The notes under the pieces were generated by a model. It worked only from the letters and a program-made list of their open reading frames with translations, was not told the origin of the DNA and ran no database searches. The translations under genes and the position numbers were made by a program. Below, piece after piece: positions 20,443-28,954 of a stretch of DNA of 64,000 bases (position 1 is the first letter of the stretch; the number at the start of each line of letters is the position of its first letter). Source of the stretch: Bordetella ansorpii (lineage in GTDB: Bacteria > Pseudomonadota > Gammaproteobacteria > Burkholderiales > Burkholderiaceae_B); contig NZ_FKBS01000017.1 of assembly GCF_900078315.1 (NCBI RefSeq), forward strand, positions 55,649-119,648. The letters run 5' to 3'.

Positions 20443-20634
20443 TCAGGGCGCGCAGCGCAGTTGCGGCTGCTGGGCGGGAGGCGTGCCGGGTTCGGTGGGC
20501 GTCTCGCCGCCACCGTCGCCGTTGTCCGAGTCGGAATCGTGGTCGCCGCCGCAGGCGGACAAGGCCAGGGTCGCAGCCAGCAGCAGGCCGGCGCCCAGGC
20601 GCCGCCAGAGTCGTGCATCGCGTTCGATAGGCAT
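20443..20634 (-). CDS. Small lipoprotein of unknown function
   Basis: This 63-residue protein starts MPIERDARLWRRLGAGLLLAA, with a signal peptide ending in the lipobox LSAC near residue 28. The mature part is short and acidic (GGDHDSDSDNGDGGGE), then proline-rich, ending RCAP. GAGAGAG lies upstream of the ATG at 20634; a GTG at 20676 that overlaps the previous stop is possible but would bury the signal peptide. It sits between the phosphodiesterase lipoprotein and phospholipase C and resembles the first 40 residues of the former, so it may be a duplicated lipoprotein leader or an accessory factor. No family was recognised. Confidence 0.6.
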   Translation of the reverse strand: MPIERDARLWRRLGAGLLLAATLALSACGGDHDSDSDNGDGGGETPTEPGTPPAQQPQLRCAP

Positions 20635-20672
20635 GGTTACTCTCTCGTATTGCGGGGGAAAATCCGTCGGGA

Positions 20673-22691
20673 TCACTGCAGCAGCTCGGCCACGGAATGG
20701 CCGGACAGCGCCAGCGAGCGCACCTCGGTCTCGGTCAGGGCGCGATTCCAGAACGCCAGGTCGTCGAAGTCCATGGTGTAGGCGCGGCGGTCGTAGCTGC
20801 GCAGCTTGTTGTAGTTGCCCAGCGCGTCTTCATTGAGACCCAGGTGCGCGCCGATCACGCCCTCGATCCTGCTCAGGTCGACGCTGCCGGTGGACGTGCT
20901 GTTCTTCGAGAAGCCCTTTTCCAGGTCATAGACGTAGGCCGTCATGGTCTTGGCGGTTTTGTCGATGCTCAGGGCCACATAGACGGGCTGGTTGGCCGTA
21001 TAGGGAATGCTGTTGATGTCCACGCGGCGCGAGCCATCGGCCAGGTTGAAGCGGAACTCGGCGCGCGCGGGGTCGTAGTTCGGACGCGTGGTGTTCCACT
21101 GCGCGATGGTGATGCCGGCGTAGGTGCCCGAGTTGTAGTCCTTGTTGGTCAGCACGGGTTTGTCGTCGGACATGCCGTCCGAGCGGAACCAGAAGCCGAT
21201 GGTGAAGGCCGTGGGCGTGGCCAGCATGCCGGCCGGATGATCCAGCTTGAACGAACTGAAGTCCGCGGTGGTGCGCTGGGCCCGGAACATGCGGCCGAAG
21301 GGGCCATCGGTGAACTCGGGCGTCTGCGTGCCGTCGTACGGCGTGATGCCGGTGGTGCCCTGCGAGACGTCCTGCAACTGGTTCTCGAAGGTGTACAGCA
21401 TGGTCAGGCCATTGCGCAGCGAGGACTCCAGCAGCACCGGCGGGGTGTACAGCACCTTGGCCTGCACCGCGCTGCCCGCGTCGCCGGCCTGCACCGTGTA
21501 GTTCAAGGTGTGCAGCCCGCCCTCCTCGAACGTGAAACCGGTGTCCTGGTACTGGGAGGCATCCCCCGGCAGGCGGGCGATTTCCGCGCCGTCGCGCAGC
21601 ACGATCACCTGGGCCGGCGCCTGGCCGACGAGCGACCAGCTCAGCATCACGCTGGCGTTGTCGGCGGCAGTCACGGCGGCCAGGCGGCGCACGGCCACGG
21701 CGTGGGTCAGCGCGGCGCCCGCCATGCCGGTCTGGGCGCCGGCCTGCATGTGCGCCAGCGCGGTCGGCGCCACGTCGGCGGCGCTGGGCAGCGCATACCA
21801 GGCATCGTCCCAGGCGGCCGACAGGTCCACGGCGGCGCGGTCGGCGCCCAGCAGGTCGGCCCGGTTGGCCGCCACGAAGACCGTCTTGTTGGCGGTCAGC
21901 GGCAGGCCATCGCTGGCGCCGGTGGGCGACAGGCCGTGGCTGGCGGTCACCAGCACCAGCCAATCTTCCTCGGGGTGCGCCTGGCGTCGCGTGGCCACGG
22001 CGGCCAGCAATTGGCCCAGGCGGGCGTCGGCCTGGCGCAGCACGGCGCTGTAATCGCCGCCGAAGCCGCCCGACTGCGCACTGCGCTGCACGGCGCCGAA
22101 CTGCGCCACCACGGCGTCGTAGCCGTCGCCGATGCGCGCCTGCGCATCGCCGGCCACGCAGGCATCGTCGCCCGCGCAATCGGTCAGGGCGGACAGGTAG
22201 CCGGCATCGCGGTCGGCGGTCTCGATCTGGGCGACCACGCTGGCATGGAACGCCGCGGCGGTGCGGGCCGTGGGCTGCGCGCTCTTCAGGCGCTTGAACA
22301 GCGTGTCGGCATGCAGGGCCTGGCCCGTGGCGTTGGAGCGCACCTGATGCGTGTCGGCCCAGACACCGGTCAGCACGGTGGCCCAGCCCGGCGCATCCAG
22401 GGTGGCCTGCTGGGTGGGGGTGCTGGTGACGCCGCCCGTCCAGCCGCGCGTCAGCGTCAGTTGGGCCAGATTGGGCAGCGTGCCGCCGGCCGCGCCGGCC
22501 TGCACCGCGTCGTAGGTAGCGCCGTCCAGGCCGATCAGCAGCATCTTCTGCACGGCAGGCTGGCCCGCGGGCGGGGTCACGGGAGGCTGCGCCGCCGCCT
22601 CGTCGCCGTCATCACCGCCGCCGCCACAGGCCGCCAGCACCGTGCAGACGAAGAAGGGGGCAACCCACCGACACCATTTCGTATTTTTCAT
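20673..22691 (-). CDS. Alkaline-phosphatase-fold phosphodiesterase lipoprotein with C-terminal LamG-like domain
   Basis: This 672-residue exported lipoprotein has its lipobox at LAAC, with C22 as the lipidated residue. The N-terminal half is a nucleotide pyrophosphatase/phosphodiesterase-type domain: LLIGLDGATYDAV with the first metal Asp, LDAPGWATVLTGVWADTH with the Thr nucleophile region, and VTASHGLSPTG with a metal His. A fibronectin-like stretch follows (about residues 360-440). A concanavalin/LamG-like beta domain then covers about residues 450-660 (FTIGFWFRSDG, AFWNRALTETEVRSLALSG). The start at 22691 places the signal peptide first; the long frame upstream is noise. It heads the operon with the small lipoprotein and phospholipase C. 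Substrate unknown. Confidence 0.82.
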   Translation of the reverse strand: MKNTKWCRWVAPFFVCTVLAACGGGGDDGDEAAAQPPVTPPAGQPAVQKMLLIGLDGATYDAVQAGAAGGTLPNLAQLTLTRGWTGGVTSTPTQQATLDAPGWATVLTGVWADTHQVRSNATGQALHADTLFKRLKSAQPTARTAAAFHASVVAQIETADRDAGYLSALTDCAGDDACVAGDAQARIGDGYDAVVAQFGAVQRSAQSGGFGGDYSAVLRQADARLGQLLAAVATRRQAHPEEDWLVLVTASHGLSPTGASDGLPLTANKTVFVAANRADLLGADRAAVDLSAAWDDAWYALPSAADVAPTALAHMQAGAQTGMAGAALTHAVAVRRLAAVTAADNASVMLSWSLVGQAPAQVIVLRDGAEIARLPGDASQYQDTGFTFEEGGLHTLNYTVQAGDAGSAVQAKVLYTPPVLLESSLRNGLTMLYTFENQLQDVSQGTTGITPYDGTQTPEFTDGPFGRMFRAQRTTADFSSFKLDHPAGMLATPTAFTIGFWFRSDGMSDDKPVLTNKDYNSGTYAGITIAQWNTTRPNYDPARAEFRFNLADGSRRVDINSIPYTANQPVYVALSIDKTAKTMTAYVYDLEKGFSKNSTSTGSVDLSRIEGVIGAHLGLNEDALGNYNKLRSYDRRAYTMDFDDLAFWNRALTETEVRSLALSGHSVAELLQ

Positions 22692-23051
22692 TCTTCGAGC
22701 TTCTCGTTGTTGTGGCCGCGAAACGGCGGCCCGGTCAGCTCGACATGCTGGAGACGCGAAGTGAATGGGGGATGAAGCAAAGCGGAAATCGGCTGATCCC
22801 AGAATCAGGAAATCTTTGCAATCCCCGGGATCATCATTGCGGCCACCCTGCGAATCTTTGCAACCGAATGCTGCCGACACGTCATTCGAAGGTCGTGCAA
22901 GCGTGGATACGACAATCCGCCGACGCCACGCAGGACGCGTGGAAACCCACCGGCGCGGCGGCGCAGCCTGTAAACTGCGGCGTCGCTGTCCATAAACTGT
23001 CATGCGCCGCGGGTATGGTCCGCCATTCCTGAACGCCGCCGTCCCGTAGTC
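22692..23051. other. Intergenic control region between phosphodiesterase and gspC
   Basis: These 360 bases hold no convincing gene. They separate the divergent phosphodiesterase operon and the gspC gene, so both promoters should lie here. The direct repeat AATCTTTGCAA occurs at 22811 and 22853, 42 bases apart (four helical turns), on the gspC side. Confidence 0.5.
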
Positions 23052-23495
23052 ATGCGCTTCACCGCCCGCTCCTTCCGCCCCACCCTGCCCGGCGCCGCCC
23101 GCCTGGCCGCGATCCTCGCGGCCGCCGCGGCCATCGGCGTCTGGGGCGCGATCCTGCTGGCGCCCAGCCCCGACCGGCTGCCGCCCGCCGTCGCGTCGGC
23201 GCCGGTGCGGCAGGCCAACGTCGAGCCGGTCGCCTTGTGGTTCGGACGCGATGGCGTGCTGCAGACGCAGATCGCCGTATTGGGGCTGATCGCCCAGGGC
23301 GCCAACGGCGCGGCGGTCATCAGCGTCAACGGCGGCCCGCCCGCCGCCCTGGCCGTCGGCCAGACGGCCGCGCCCGGCATCGTGCTGGCCGCGGTCGATT
23401 CGCAGGGGGTGGTGCTCGACGCCAACGGCACGCGTACCCGCGTGGCGGCGCCGCCTTACGAAGCGGCGCCGGGCGGCATCACCACCGTGCGCTGA
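23052..23495 (+). CDS. gspC: Type II secretion protein GspC, short form
   Basis: This 147-residue inner-membrane protein has one transmembrane segment (about residues 16-38) and a periplasmic homology region (ALWFGRDGVLQTQIAVLGLIAQGANGAAVISVNGGPPAALAVGQ, about 60-105) that contacts the secretin. It lacks the C-terminal PDZ or coiled-coil domain of longer GspC proteins, as is common in Burkholderia-type systems. It stands first in the gsp block, 121 bases upstream of gspG, and links the secretin to the inner-membrane platform. Confidence 0.82.
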   Translation: MRFTARSFRPTLPGAARLAAILAAAAAIGVWGAILLAPSPDRLPPAVASAPVRQANVEPVALWFGRDGVLQTQIAVLGLIAQGANGAAVISVNGGPPAALAVGQTAAPGIVLAAVDSQGVVLDANGTRTRVAAPPYEAAPGGITTVR

Positions 23496-23616
23496 CGCGC
23501 CCGGCCGCGCGCCAATCAATTCTTGCAATTCAATTACATTTCAAGCAGGCTACGCTGTTTTGTCATATTCGGACGCGAAAATGCCGGGCTTGACTGATTT
23601 CTCCGAGGATTCCCAC

Positions 23617-24045
23617 GTGCACAGGTACCCCCTGAAGGCTCGCCGCCAGCAAGGCTTCACGCTGATCGAGATCATGGTGGTCGTCGTGATCATGGGCATT
23701 CTTGCCGCCCTGGTCGTGCCGCGCGTGCTGGATCGTCCCGACCAGGCCCGCCAGGTCGCCGCCAAGCAGGACATCTCCGGCCTGATGCAGGCGCTGAAGC
23801 TGTACCGCCTCGATAACGGCCGCTATCCCACCACCCAGCAAGGCCTGCGCGCCCTGGTCGAACGCCCCGAGGGCGCCAAGGCCTGGCGCCCCTACCTCGA
23901 GCGCCTGCCCAACGATCCGTGGGGCGCGCCCTACCAGTACCTCAACCCGGGCGTGAAGGGCGAGATCGACGTGTTCTCGTTCGGCGCCGACGGCAAACCG
24001 GGCGGAGAACAAGGCGATGCTGACATCGGCTCGTGGGAGCTCTGA
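23617..24045 (+). CDS. gspG: Type II secretion major pseudopilin GspG
   Basis: This is the major pseudopilin, 142 residues from the GTG at 23617. That start is chosen because CGAGGA ends 7 bases upstream and gives a 14-residue leader ending RRQQG before FTLIEIMVVVVIMGILAALVVP; upstream ATGs at 23560 and 23581 give long leaders. The prepilin peptidase cuts after this Gly and Glu5 of the mature chain is present. The C-terminal part has the GspG calcium-site region (NDPWGAPYQYLNPGVKGEIDVFSFGADG). The AT-rich 121-base gap before it may hold its own promoter. Its last 29 bases overlap gspH. Confidence 0.92.
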   Translation: MHRYPLKARRQQGFTLIEIMVVVVIMGILAALVVPRVLDRPDQARQVAAKQDISGLMQALKLYRLDNGRYPTTQQGLRALVERPEGAKAWRPYLERLPNDPWGAPYQYLNPGVKGEIDVFSFGADGKPGGEQGDADIGSWEL

Positions 24046-24508
24046 GCGCGGCTTCACGCTCGTTGAAGTCCTGGTAGTCCTGGTCATCATCGGCATCGGC
24101 GCATCCCTGGTCAGCCTGGCCGCCTTCTCCGGCCCCGACCGCAGCCTGCGCAGCGATGCCGAACGGCTGGTGGATGCCTTCTCGGCGGCGCAAAGCGAGG
24201 CCCGCAGCGACGGGCGCGTCATCCGTTGGCGCGCCGACAGCGCCAACTGGTCCTTCGAACGCCGTGGCCGCTCCGATCAGCTCTCCGCACAGGACGACGG
24301 CCCGTCCCGGCCCGACCGCTTCGAGCAGGACGACCTGCTGGGCGAGCGCGGCTGGACCAAACCGCCCGTCACCGTGCGCACCGATCCCGCCATGCCGCTG
24401 GTGTTCGGCACCGAATGGATCGCGCCGCCCATGACGCTGCAGCTGCAAGCCAACGGCGACACCCTCACCATCACGCGCGATGCCGCCGGCCGCTATGACA
24501 TCCAGTAG
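24017..24508 (+). CDS. gspH: Type II secretion minor pseudopilin GspH
   Basis: This 163-residue minor pseudopilin has the short leader MLTSARGSSERG followed by the FTLVEVLVVLVIIGIGASLVSLAA helix. The peptidase site Gly-Phe and the Glu at mature position 5 are present. The globular part is typical of GspH (LRSDAERLVDAFSAAQSEARSDGRVIRW, then a beta-rich C-terminus). The start lies inside the end of gspG (29-base overlap), implying coupled translation. Confidence 0.88.
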   Translation: MLTSARGSSERGFTLVEVLVVLVIIGIGASLVSLAAFSGPDRSLRSDAERLVDAFSAAQSEARSDGRVIRWRADSANWSFERRGRSDQLSAQDDGPSRPDRFEQDDLLGERGWTKPPVTVRTDPAMPLVFGTEWIAPPMTLQLQANGDTLTITRDAAGRYDIQ

Positions 24509-24878
24509 CGCGCGCCGCGAACGCGGCTTCACCCTGATCGAGGTGCTGGTGGCGCTGGCCATCATCGCCGTGGCGATGGGCGCCGCCATGCGCGCCACCA
24601 GCGTGATGATCAGCAACAACCGCGCGCTGCAGGACAAGACCCTGGCGCTGATGGCCGCCGAGAACGCGCTGGCGCAGATGCGCCTGGAACAGACCCTGCC
24701 CGCGCCGGGCAAGCGCATGGTGGCCTGCCCGCAAGGTGGCCAGGCCATGCAGTGCGAGTTGGTCACCACCAGCTCTCTGAACCGCGGCTTCCGCCAGGTC
24801 ACGGTGCGCGTGCACCCGGCCGGCGACAACGATGCCGTCATCACCCAGTTGAGCGGCCTGGTGTCGAACCTGCGATGA
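24495..24878 (+). CDS. gspI: Type II secretion minor pseudopilin GspI
   Basis: This 127-residue minor pseudopilin begins MTSSSARRERG, then FTLIEVLVALAIIAVAMGAAMRA. The ATG at 24495 gives the usual short leader; an in-frame ATG at 24480 would add five residues. The body shows the GspI pattern ALMAAENALAQMRLE and a C-terminal VTVRVHP strand. GspI, J and K form the tip of the pseudopilus. It overlaps gspH by 14 bases and gspJ by 4. Confidence 0.87.
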   Translation: MTSSSARRERGFTLIEVLVALAIIAVAMGAAMRATSVMISNNRALQDKTLALMAAENALAQMRLEQTLPAPGKRMVACPQGGQAMQCELVTTSSLNRGFRQVTVRVHPAGDNDAVITQLSGLVSNLR

Positions 24879-25489
24879 GCGCACGCCCTCTCCAACCGCC
24901 CCGCTGCCGGCGGCAACGCGGCTTCACGCTGATCGAAGTGCTGGTGGCCATCGCGCTGATGGCCCTGGTCAGCCTGATGGCCTGGCGCGGCCTGGCGCAG
25001 GTCTCCGACGCCCGCGAGTGGATCGACGCCGAGGCGCAGGACAACGACATGGTCGTGCGCGTGCTGGGCCAGATCGAACGCGACGTCAACCAGGCCTACG
25101 TGGGCCCGCGCTCCGCCGCGCCCGAGGGCGCGCTGCCCGACGGCGTGAACGTGCTGCGTGGCAACGGCGCCGCGCCCCTGCTGGACATCGTGCGCGCGGC
25201 GCCCGACCAGCAAGGCATGTGGCAACGCGTGGTGTGGCAACTGCGGCCCGACGGGCTGTGGCGCTACGTGGGCGCCGCGGGCACCCGCTACCCCCTGCCC
25301 CCGCCCGACACCGGCGCGCTGGTGATGCCGCAGGTCACCGCGCTGCGCCTGCGCGCCTGGGTGCCGGGCAGCGGCTGGGCCAACCTGCCCGCCGCCCTGC
25401 CCGCGCAGGCCACCGGCCTGGACATCGCGCTGGAGCGCCGCCACCGCGAGGTCCTGCAGCAGTTCAACCGCATCCTGGTGCTGCAATGA
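24875..25489 (+). CDS. gspJ: Type II secretion minor pseudopilin GspJ
   Basis: This 204-residue minor pseudopilin starts at the ATG that overlaps the gspI stop. The leader ends RRQRG before FTLIEVLVAIALMALVSLMAW. The DAREWIDAEAQDNDMVVRVLGQIERDVNQAYVG helix and the later strand LRLRAWVPGSGW are typical of GspJ. It forms the tip heterotrimer with GspI and GspK. Confidence 0.88.
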   Translation: MSARPLQPPRCRRQRGFTLIEVLVAIALMALVSLMAWRGLAQVSDAREWIDAEAQDNDMVVRVLGQIERDVNQAYVGPRSAAPEGALPDGVNVLRGNGAAPLLDIVRAAPDQQGMWQRVVWQLRPDGLWRYVGAAGTRYPLPPPDTGALVMPQVTALRLRAWVPGSGWANLPAALPAQATGLDIALERRHREVLQQFNRILVLQ

Positions 25490-26478
25490 CGCCACGCCAT
25501 CCTTCCCGCCAGCGCGGCGCCGCGGTCATCGGCGCGCTGATCATCGTGGCCATCGTGGCCGCGCTCAGCACCAGCCTGTTCCTGCGGCAGACGGCCACCA
25601 TGCGCCAGGTCGAGAACGAAGAAGCGCGCGTGCAGGCGCGCTGGCTGCTGATGGGCGGCATCGACTGGGCGCGCCTGATGCTGCGCGACCACGCGCGCCG
25701 CGAAGCCACCACGCAAGGCGACCAGGTCTGGGCCACGCCGGTGCAGGACACCCGCATCGAACAGCCGGGCGATGATCGCGTGGCCGTGTTCTCGGGTTTC
25801 CTCGAAGACGAGCAAGGCAAGTACAACCTGTACAACGTGGCCATCGGCGGCAAGGTCTCGGAGGCGCAGCTCGAAATACTGACGCGCCTGCTGTCCAACC
25901 TGAACCAGCCGGCCTCGCTGGCGCCGCAGATGGCCAACCTGATCGCGCAGGCCCAGCCGCCCGCGCCGGTCAGTTCCTCCGAGCAGACCTCCTCCACCGG
26001 CACCACCACCTCGTCGGCCAGCGAGGCCGCCGAAGAAGCCCTGCTGGCCAAGGCCCAGACCGATGCGCCGCTGCCGCGCGGCATCGACGACATCGCCAAC
26101 CTGCTGGGCGTCGACCAGGTGTCGCGCCAGGCCCTGCGGCGTACCATGACGGTGCTGCCCGCCCGCACCACCGTCAACGTCAACACCGCGCCGCCCGAAG
26201 TCATCGCCGCGCTGGTGCCCGGCCTGTCGCTGGGCCAGGCGCGCAGCCTGGCCGGCGACCGCGACCGCGGCCGCTGGTTCCTGAACAGCGGCGACTTCGG
26301 CAACCGCGTCACCGGCACCGGATCCGAAGTACAAGTGCCTACCGTGGTCACCACCAGCACCTGGTTCATGGCCACGGGCACCGTGGTCTACGAGCGCGCC
26401 CGCGTCACCATGCGCGCGCTCATGCAAAGCTCCACCGGAGGGGCGCCTCGCACCCTCTGGACACAGGAAGTCATGTGA
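25486..26478 (+). CDS. gspK: Type II secretion minor pseudopilin GspK
   Basis: This is the large 330-residue minor pseudopilin. The leader MTPRHPSRQRG precedes AAVIGALIIVAIVAALSTSLF. Mature position 5 is Gly rather than Glu, as usual for GspK, which caps the pseudopilus. The FSGFLEDEQGKYNLYNV block and the helix-hairpin region TVNVNTAPPEVIAALVPGLSLGQARSL are diagnostic. A low-complexity Ser/Thr/Ala stretch lies near residues 163-185. It has a 4-base overlap with gspJ and gspL on either side. Confidence 0.9.
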   Translation: MTPRHPSRQRGAAVIGALIIVAIVAALSTSLFLRQTATMRQVENEEARVQARWLLMGGIDWARLMLRDHARREATTQGDQVWATPVQDTRIEQPGDDRVAVFSGFLEDEQGKYNLYNVAIGGKVSEAQLEILTRLLSNLNQPASLAPQMANLIAQAQPPAPVSSSEQTSSTGTTTSSASEAAEEALLAKAQTDAPLPRGIDDIANLLGVDQVSRQALRRTMTVLPARTTVNVNTAPPEVIAALVPGLSLGQARSLAGDRDRGRWFLNSGDFGNRVTGTGSEVQVPTVVTTSTWFMATGTVVYERARVTMRALMQSSTGGAPRTLWTQEVM

Positions 26479-27479
26479 AGAATATCCTGCGCATCGCCCT
26501 CCCCCCGCTGGCCGATCTCACGGCCACGTCGCTGCTGGACTACGCCTGGTTCGACCGGCGCGGCCAGCGCGCCCGCCACGGCACCCTGGCGCCCGCCGGC
26601 CTGGCCGGCGCCTTCCCCAACATTCCGGTGCAGGCCGTGCTGCATCCTCACGATGCCATCCTGGCCAGCGTGCAGGTGCCCGCCGTGGCCGCCGCGCGCT
26701 TCGACGCCGCCGTCAACGGCGCGCTCGAAGCCCTGGTGCTCAGCGACCTGTCCACCCTGGCCGTAGGCCACGGACCGCGCGCCGCCGACGGCGCCGTGGC
26801 GGTGGCCTGGGCCGACAGCGCCGCGCTGCAGCGCGCCTGGATGCTGCTGTCGCAAGCCGGCCTGCAGGTGCGCGCGCTGGTGCCGGTGCAGGTGCTGGCC
26901 GGCGACGCGGCCGACGCCGACGCTGCGCTGGGTTCGCACGAAGACCCCCGCTGGAACCACGACGCGCCGTCGTGGTCGCTGGCGCTGCCGCACCTGGCGC
27001 CGCAGCGCCCCTCGCGCTGGAAGCCGGCGCTGCGCTGGGCTGCCGTCGCCGCGGTGCTGTGGATCGTCGGCCTGAATTTCTACGCCTCTCAGTTGCGCGG
27101 GGAAGCCACCCGCCTGCGCGAGACCATGGTCTCGCAGGTGCGCGACACCTTTCCCGGCACGCCGGTCGTGCTCGATGCGGTGCGCCAGGCCGAGCAAGGC
27201 TACAACGCATTGCTGGCCGGCAACGGCGCCGGCAGCGCAGGCGACTTCATGACGCTGGCGCGCGGCGCAGCCCAGGTGCTGCCGTTCGCCGCGGACAACG
27301 TCGACAAGCTGACCTACAAGGATCAGGCGCTGCTGCTGGAACTGGCGCCGGCCAAGGACGGCAACGACGACCGCGTGGGCGACGTGCCCGCCATCATGGC
27401 CAAGGCCACGGCGCTGGGCCTGCGCATCGAGCGCGAAGAGAACGCCCCGCATTGGCGCATCCTGCAGGCGCAACCATGA
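26475..27479 (+). CDS. gspL: Type II secretion platform protein GspL
   Basis: This 334-residue protein starts at a GTG overlapping the gspK stop by 4 bases. A cytoplasmic actin-like domain (about residues 1-175) binds GspE. A single transmembrane segment follows (WAAVAAVLWIVGLNFYASQL, about 189-208), then a periplasmic ferredoxin-like domain that pairs with GspM. GspL proteins diverge strongly, so the call leans on topology, length and position between gspK and gspM. Confidence 0.83.
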   Translation: MKNILRIALPPLADLTATSLLDYAWFDRRGQRARHGTLAPAGLAGAFPNIPVQAVLHPHDAILASVQVPAVAAARFDAAVNGALEALVLSDLSTLAVGHGPRAADGAVAVAWADSAALQRAWMLLSQAGLQVRALVPVQVLAGDAADADAALGSHEDPRWNHDAPSWSLALPHLAPQRPSRWKPALRWAAVAAVLWIVGLNFYASQLRGEATRLRETMVSQVRDTFPGTPVVLDAVRQAEQGYNALLAGNGAGSAGDFMTLARGAAQVLPFAADNVDKLTYKDQALLLELAPAKDGNDDRVGDVPAIMAKATALGLRIEREENAPHWRILQAQP

Positions 27480-28105
27480 CCACGAGAACCTCCACCTTCC
27501 TGCCGATGTGGCACAAGCTGCGCGACCGCTATGCGCAGACCCAGCGCCGGGGGCAGGCCTGGCTGGCCCGCCTGGCCCCGCGCGAACGCCGCCTGCTGGG
27601 CATCGCCGCGGCGGTCGTCGGGCTGGCGCTGGCCTGGCTGATCTTCATCGAACCGGCCATGAAATCGGTACGGGACCTGGGCGTCGAATTGCCCAAGCTG
27701 CGCGCCCAGGCCGCCACCGTGGCCGACCTGACTGCTCGCGCGCGCGGCCTGCGCCGGGGCGGCGAACATACCGCCGGCACCCTGCCCACCGATGCCGAAC
27801 TGCGCGCCAGCCTGCACCAAGCGGGGCTGTCCGAGAACCAATGGTCGGCGGCGCCGGCCCAGCCCGCAGCGGGCACCGGCGCGGCCGCCGACGCCAAGCC
27901 CGGCCTCACGCTCACCTTCACCGAAGCCTCTTCCGTCGCCGCCCTGCGCTGGCTCGATGGCGCCCCGCGCGACTGGCGGCTGGTGGTCACCGACGTGACG
28001 CTCACCCGCCCGCGCGACGCCGACGACCGGCGCCTGCCCGGCCGCCTGAGCGGCACCGCCACCCTGGTCCCCTACGACGCTGCACCGAAGGCCCAGGCAC
28101 GATGA
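27476..28105 (+). CDS. gspM: Type II secretion platform protein GspM
   Basis: This 209-residue inner-membrane protein has a short cytoplasmic N-terminus ending LAPRERRLLG, a typical GspM lead-in. One transmembrane helix follows (IAAAVVGLALAWLIFIEPA, about residues 42-60), then a periplasmic coiled and ferredoxin-like part (VELPKLRAQAATVADL and TLTFTEASSVAALRWLDGAPRDWRLVVTDVTL). It stabilises GspL. It overlaps both neighbours by 4 bases. Confidence 0.85.
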   Translation: MTTRTSTFLPMWHKLRDRYAQTQRRGQAWLARLAPRERRLLGIAAAVVGLALAWLIFIEPAMKSVRDLGVELPKLRAQAATVADLTARARGLRRGGEHTAGTLPTDAELRASLHQAGLSENQWSAAPAQPAAGTGAAADAKPGLTLTFTEASSVAALRWLDGAPRDWRLVVTDVTLTRPRDADDRRLPGRLSGTATLVPYDAAPKAQAR

Positions 28106-28848
28106 TCGAATTGCTACGCAAGTTCCGCATCGGCACCGTCGTGCTGGCGGTGGCCGTCGCCCTGGCGGCGGCGCTCACGGTGTTGCCGGCCCGCTGGCTG
28201 CTGTGGCTGATGCCCTCCGATGCGCCCATCACGGTCGTCGAGGCCAGCGGCACCCTGTGGTCGGGCACCGCCTGGATCGCGCTGGGCAGCCCGCAGTCGC
28301 GCCGCATGCTGACCGAGCCGGTGCAATGGCGCTGGAACGGCGCCTCGGTCGACGTGCGCCACCCCTATCTGCGCGGCCCCGTCAAGCTGTCCTTCGGACT
28401 GGGTGGCGTGTCGGTCTCGGCACAGCAGGCCACCCTGCCCGCCGCCGTGCTGGCCGGCATGGGCACGCCCTGGAACACCATGTCGCCCGGCGGCCAGATC
28501 GACGTGCAATGGCGCGCGTTCACCCCGGGCACCCTGGCGCAAGGCACGCTGGCCGACATCTACTGGCGCAACGCCAGCGCCGCCATGGCGCCCATCGCGC
28601 CCATCGGCGACTACCACGTACGCCTGGAAGGCAGCGGCCGCAACATCAAGATCACGCTGTCCACCGACAAGGGCGCGCTGCAACTGACGGGCCAGGGGGA
28701 ATGGACCGGCCGCCGCCTGAATTTCCAGGGCCGCGCCAAGGCCTCGGACAAGGCCAGCGACACCGAACAGGCCGCGCTGACCGGACTGCTGACGGCGATC
28801 GGGCCCGAGCGCGACGACGGGCACGCATTCGGAACGGGCAAGCTGTAG
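28102..28848 (+). CDS. gspN: Type II secretion protein GspN
   Basis: This 248-residue protein has an N-terminal transmembrane anchor (about residues 10-35) and a GspN-type beta-rich periplasmic domain: SGTLWSGTAWIALG, PVQWRW, WNTMSPGGQIDVQW and LQLTGQGEWTGRRLNFQGRAKA. GspN occurs only in some type II systems and its precise role is unclear. It closes the plus-strand gsp block and is convergent with gspE, with a strong hairpin between them. Confidence 0.85.
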   Translation: MIELLRKFRIGTVVLAVAVALAAALTVLPARWLLWLMPSDAPITVVEASGTLWSGTAWIALGSPQSRRMLTEPVQWRWNGASVDVRHPYLRGPVKLSFGLGGVSVSAQQATLPAAVLAGMGTPWNTMSPGGQIDVQWRAFTPGTLAQGTLADIYWRNASAAMAPIAPIGDYHVRLEGSGRNIKITLSTDKGALQLTGQGEWTGRRLNFQGRAKASDKASDTEQAALTGLLTAIGPERDDGHAFGTGKL

Positions 28849-28881
28849 GACGCTGGCCCGGCAATTCATTGGGGCCGAATA

Positions 28882-28911
28882 CGGCAACGCCGCCCTGGGG
28901 CGGCGTTGCCG
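28882..28911. terminator. Hairpin between convergent gspN and gspE
   Basis: A perfect 13-base-pair stem (28882-28894 with 28899-28911) closes a 4-base loop, midway between the convergent stops of gspN and gspE. No T-run follows directly on the plus strand. The minus strand has six T residues just past the gspE stop but before the stem. It probably ends or stabilises both transcripts. Confidence 0.6.
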
Positions 28912-28954
28912 TGTCGGCCGGCCAGGCACCGGCCAAAAAAGCCCCCACGCCGCG

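Noticed and set aside
18169-20781. 870-residue frame antisense to the phospholipase gene
   Set aside because: Composition is that of reversed GC-rich coding DNA and the opposite strand has a clear enzyme.
22805-22993. 62-residue minus-strand frame upstream of gspC
   Set aside because: Lies in the shared promoter region, with no ribosome site and Arg-rich random composition.
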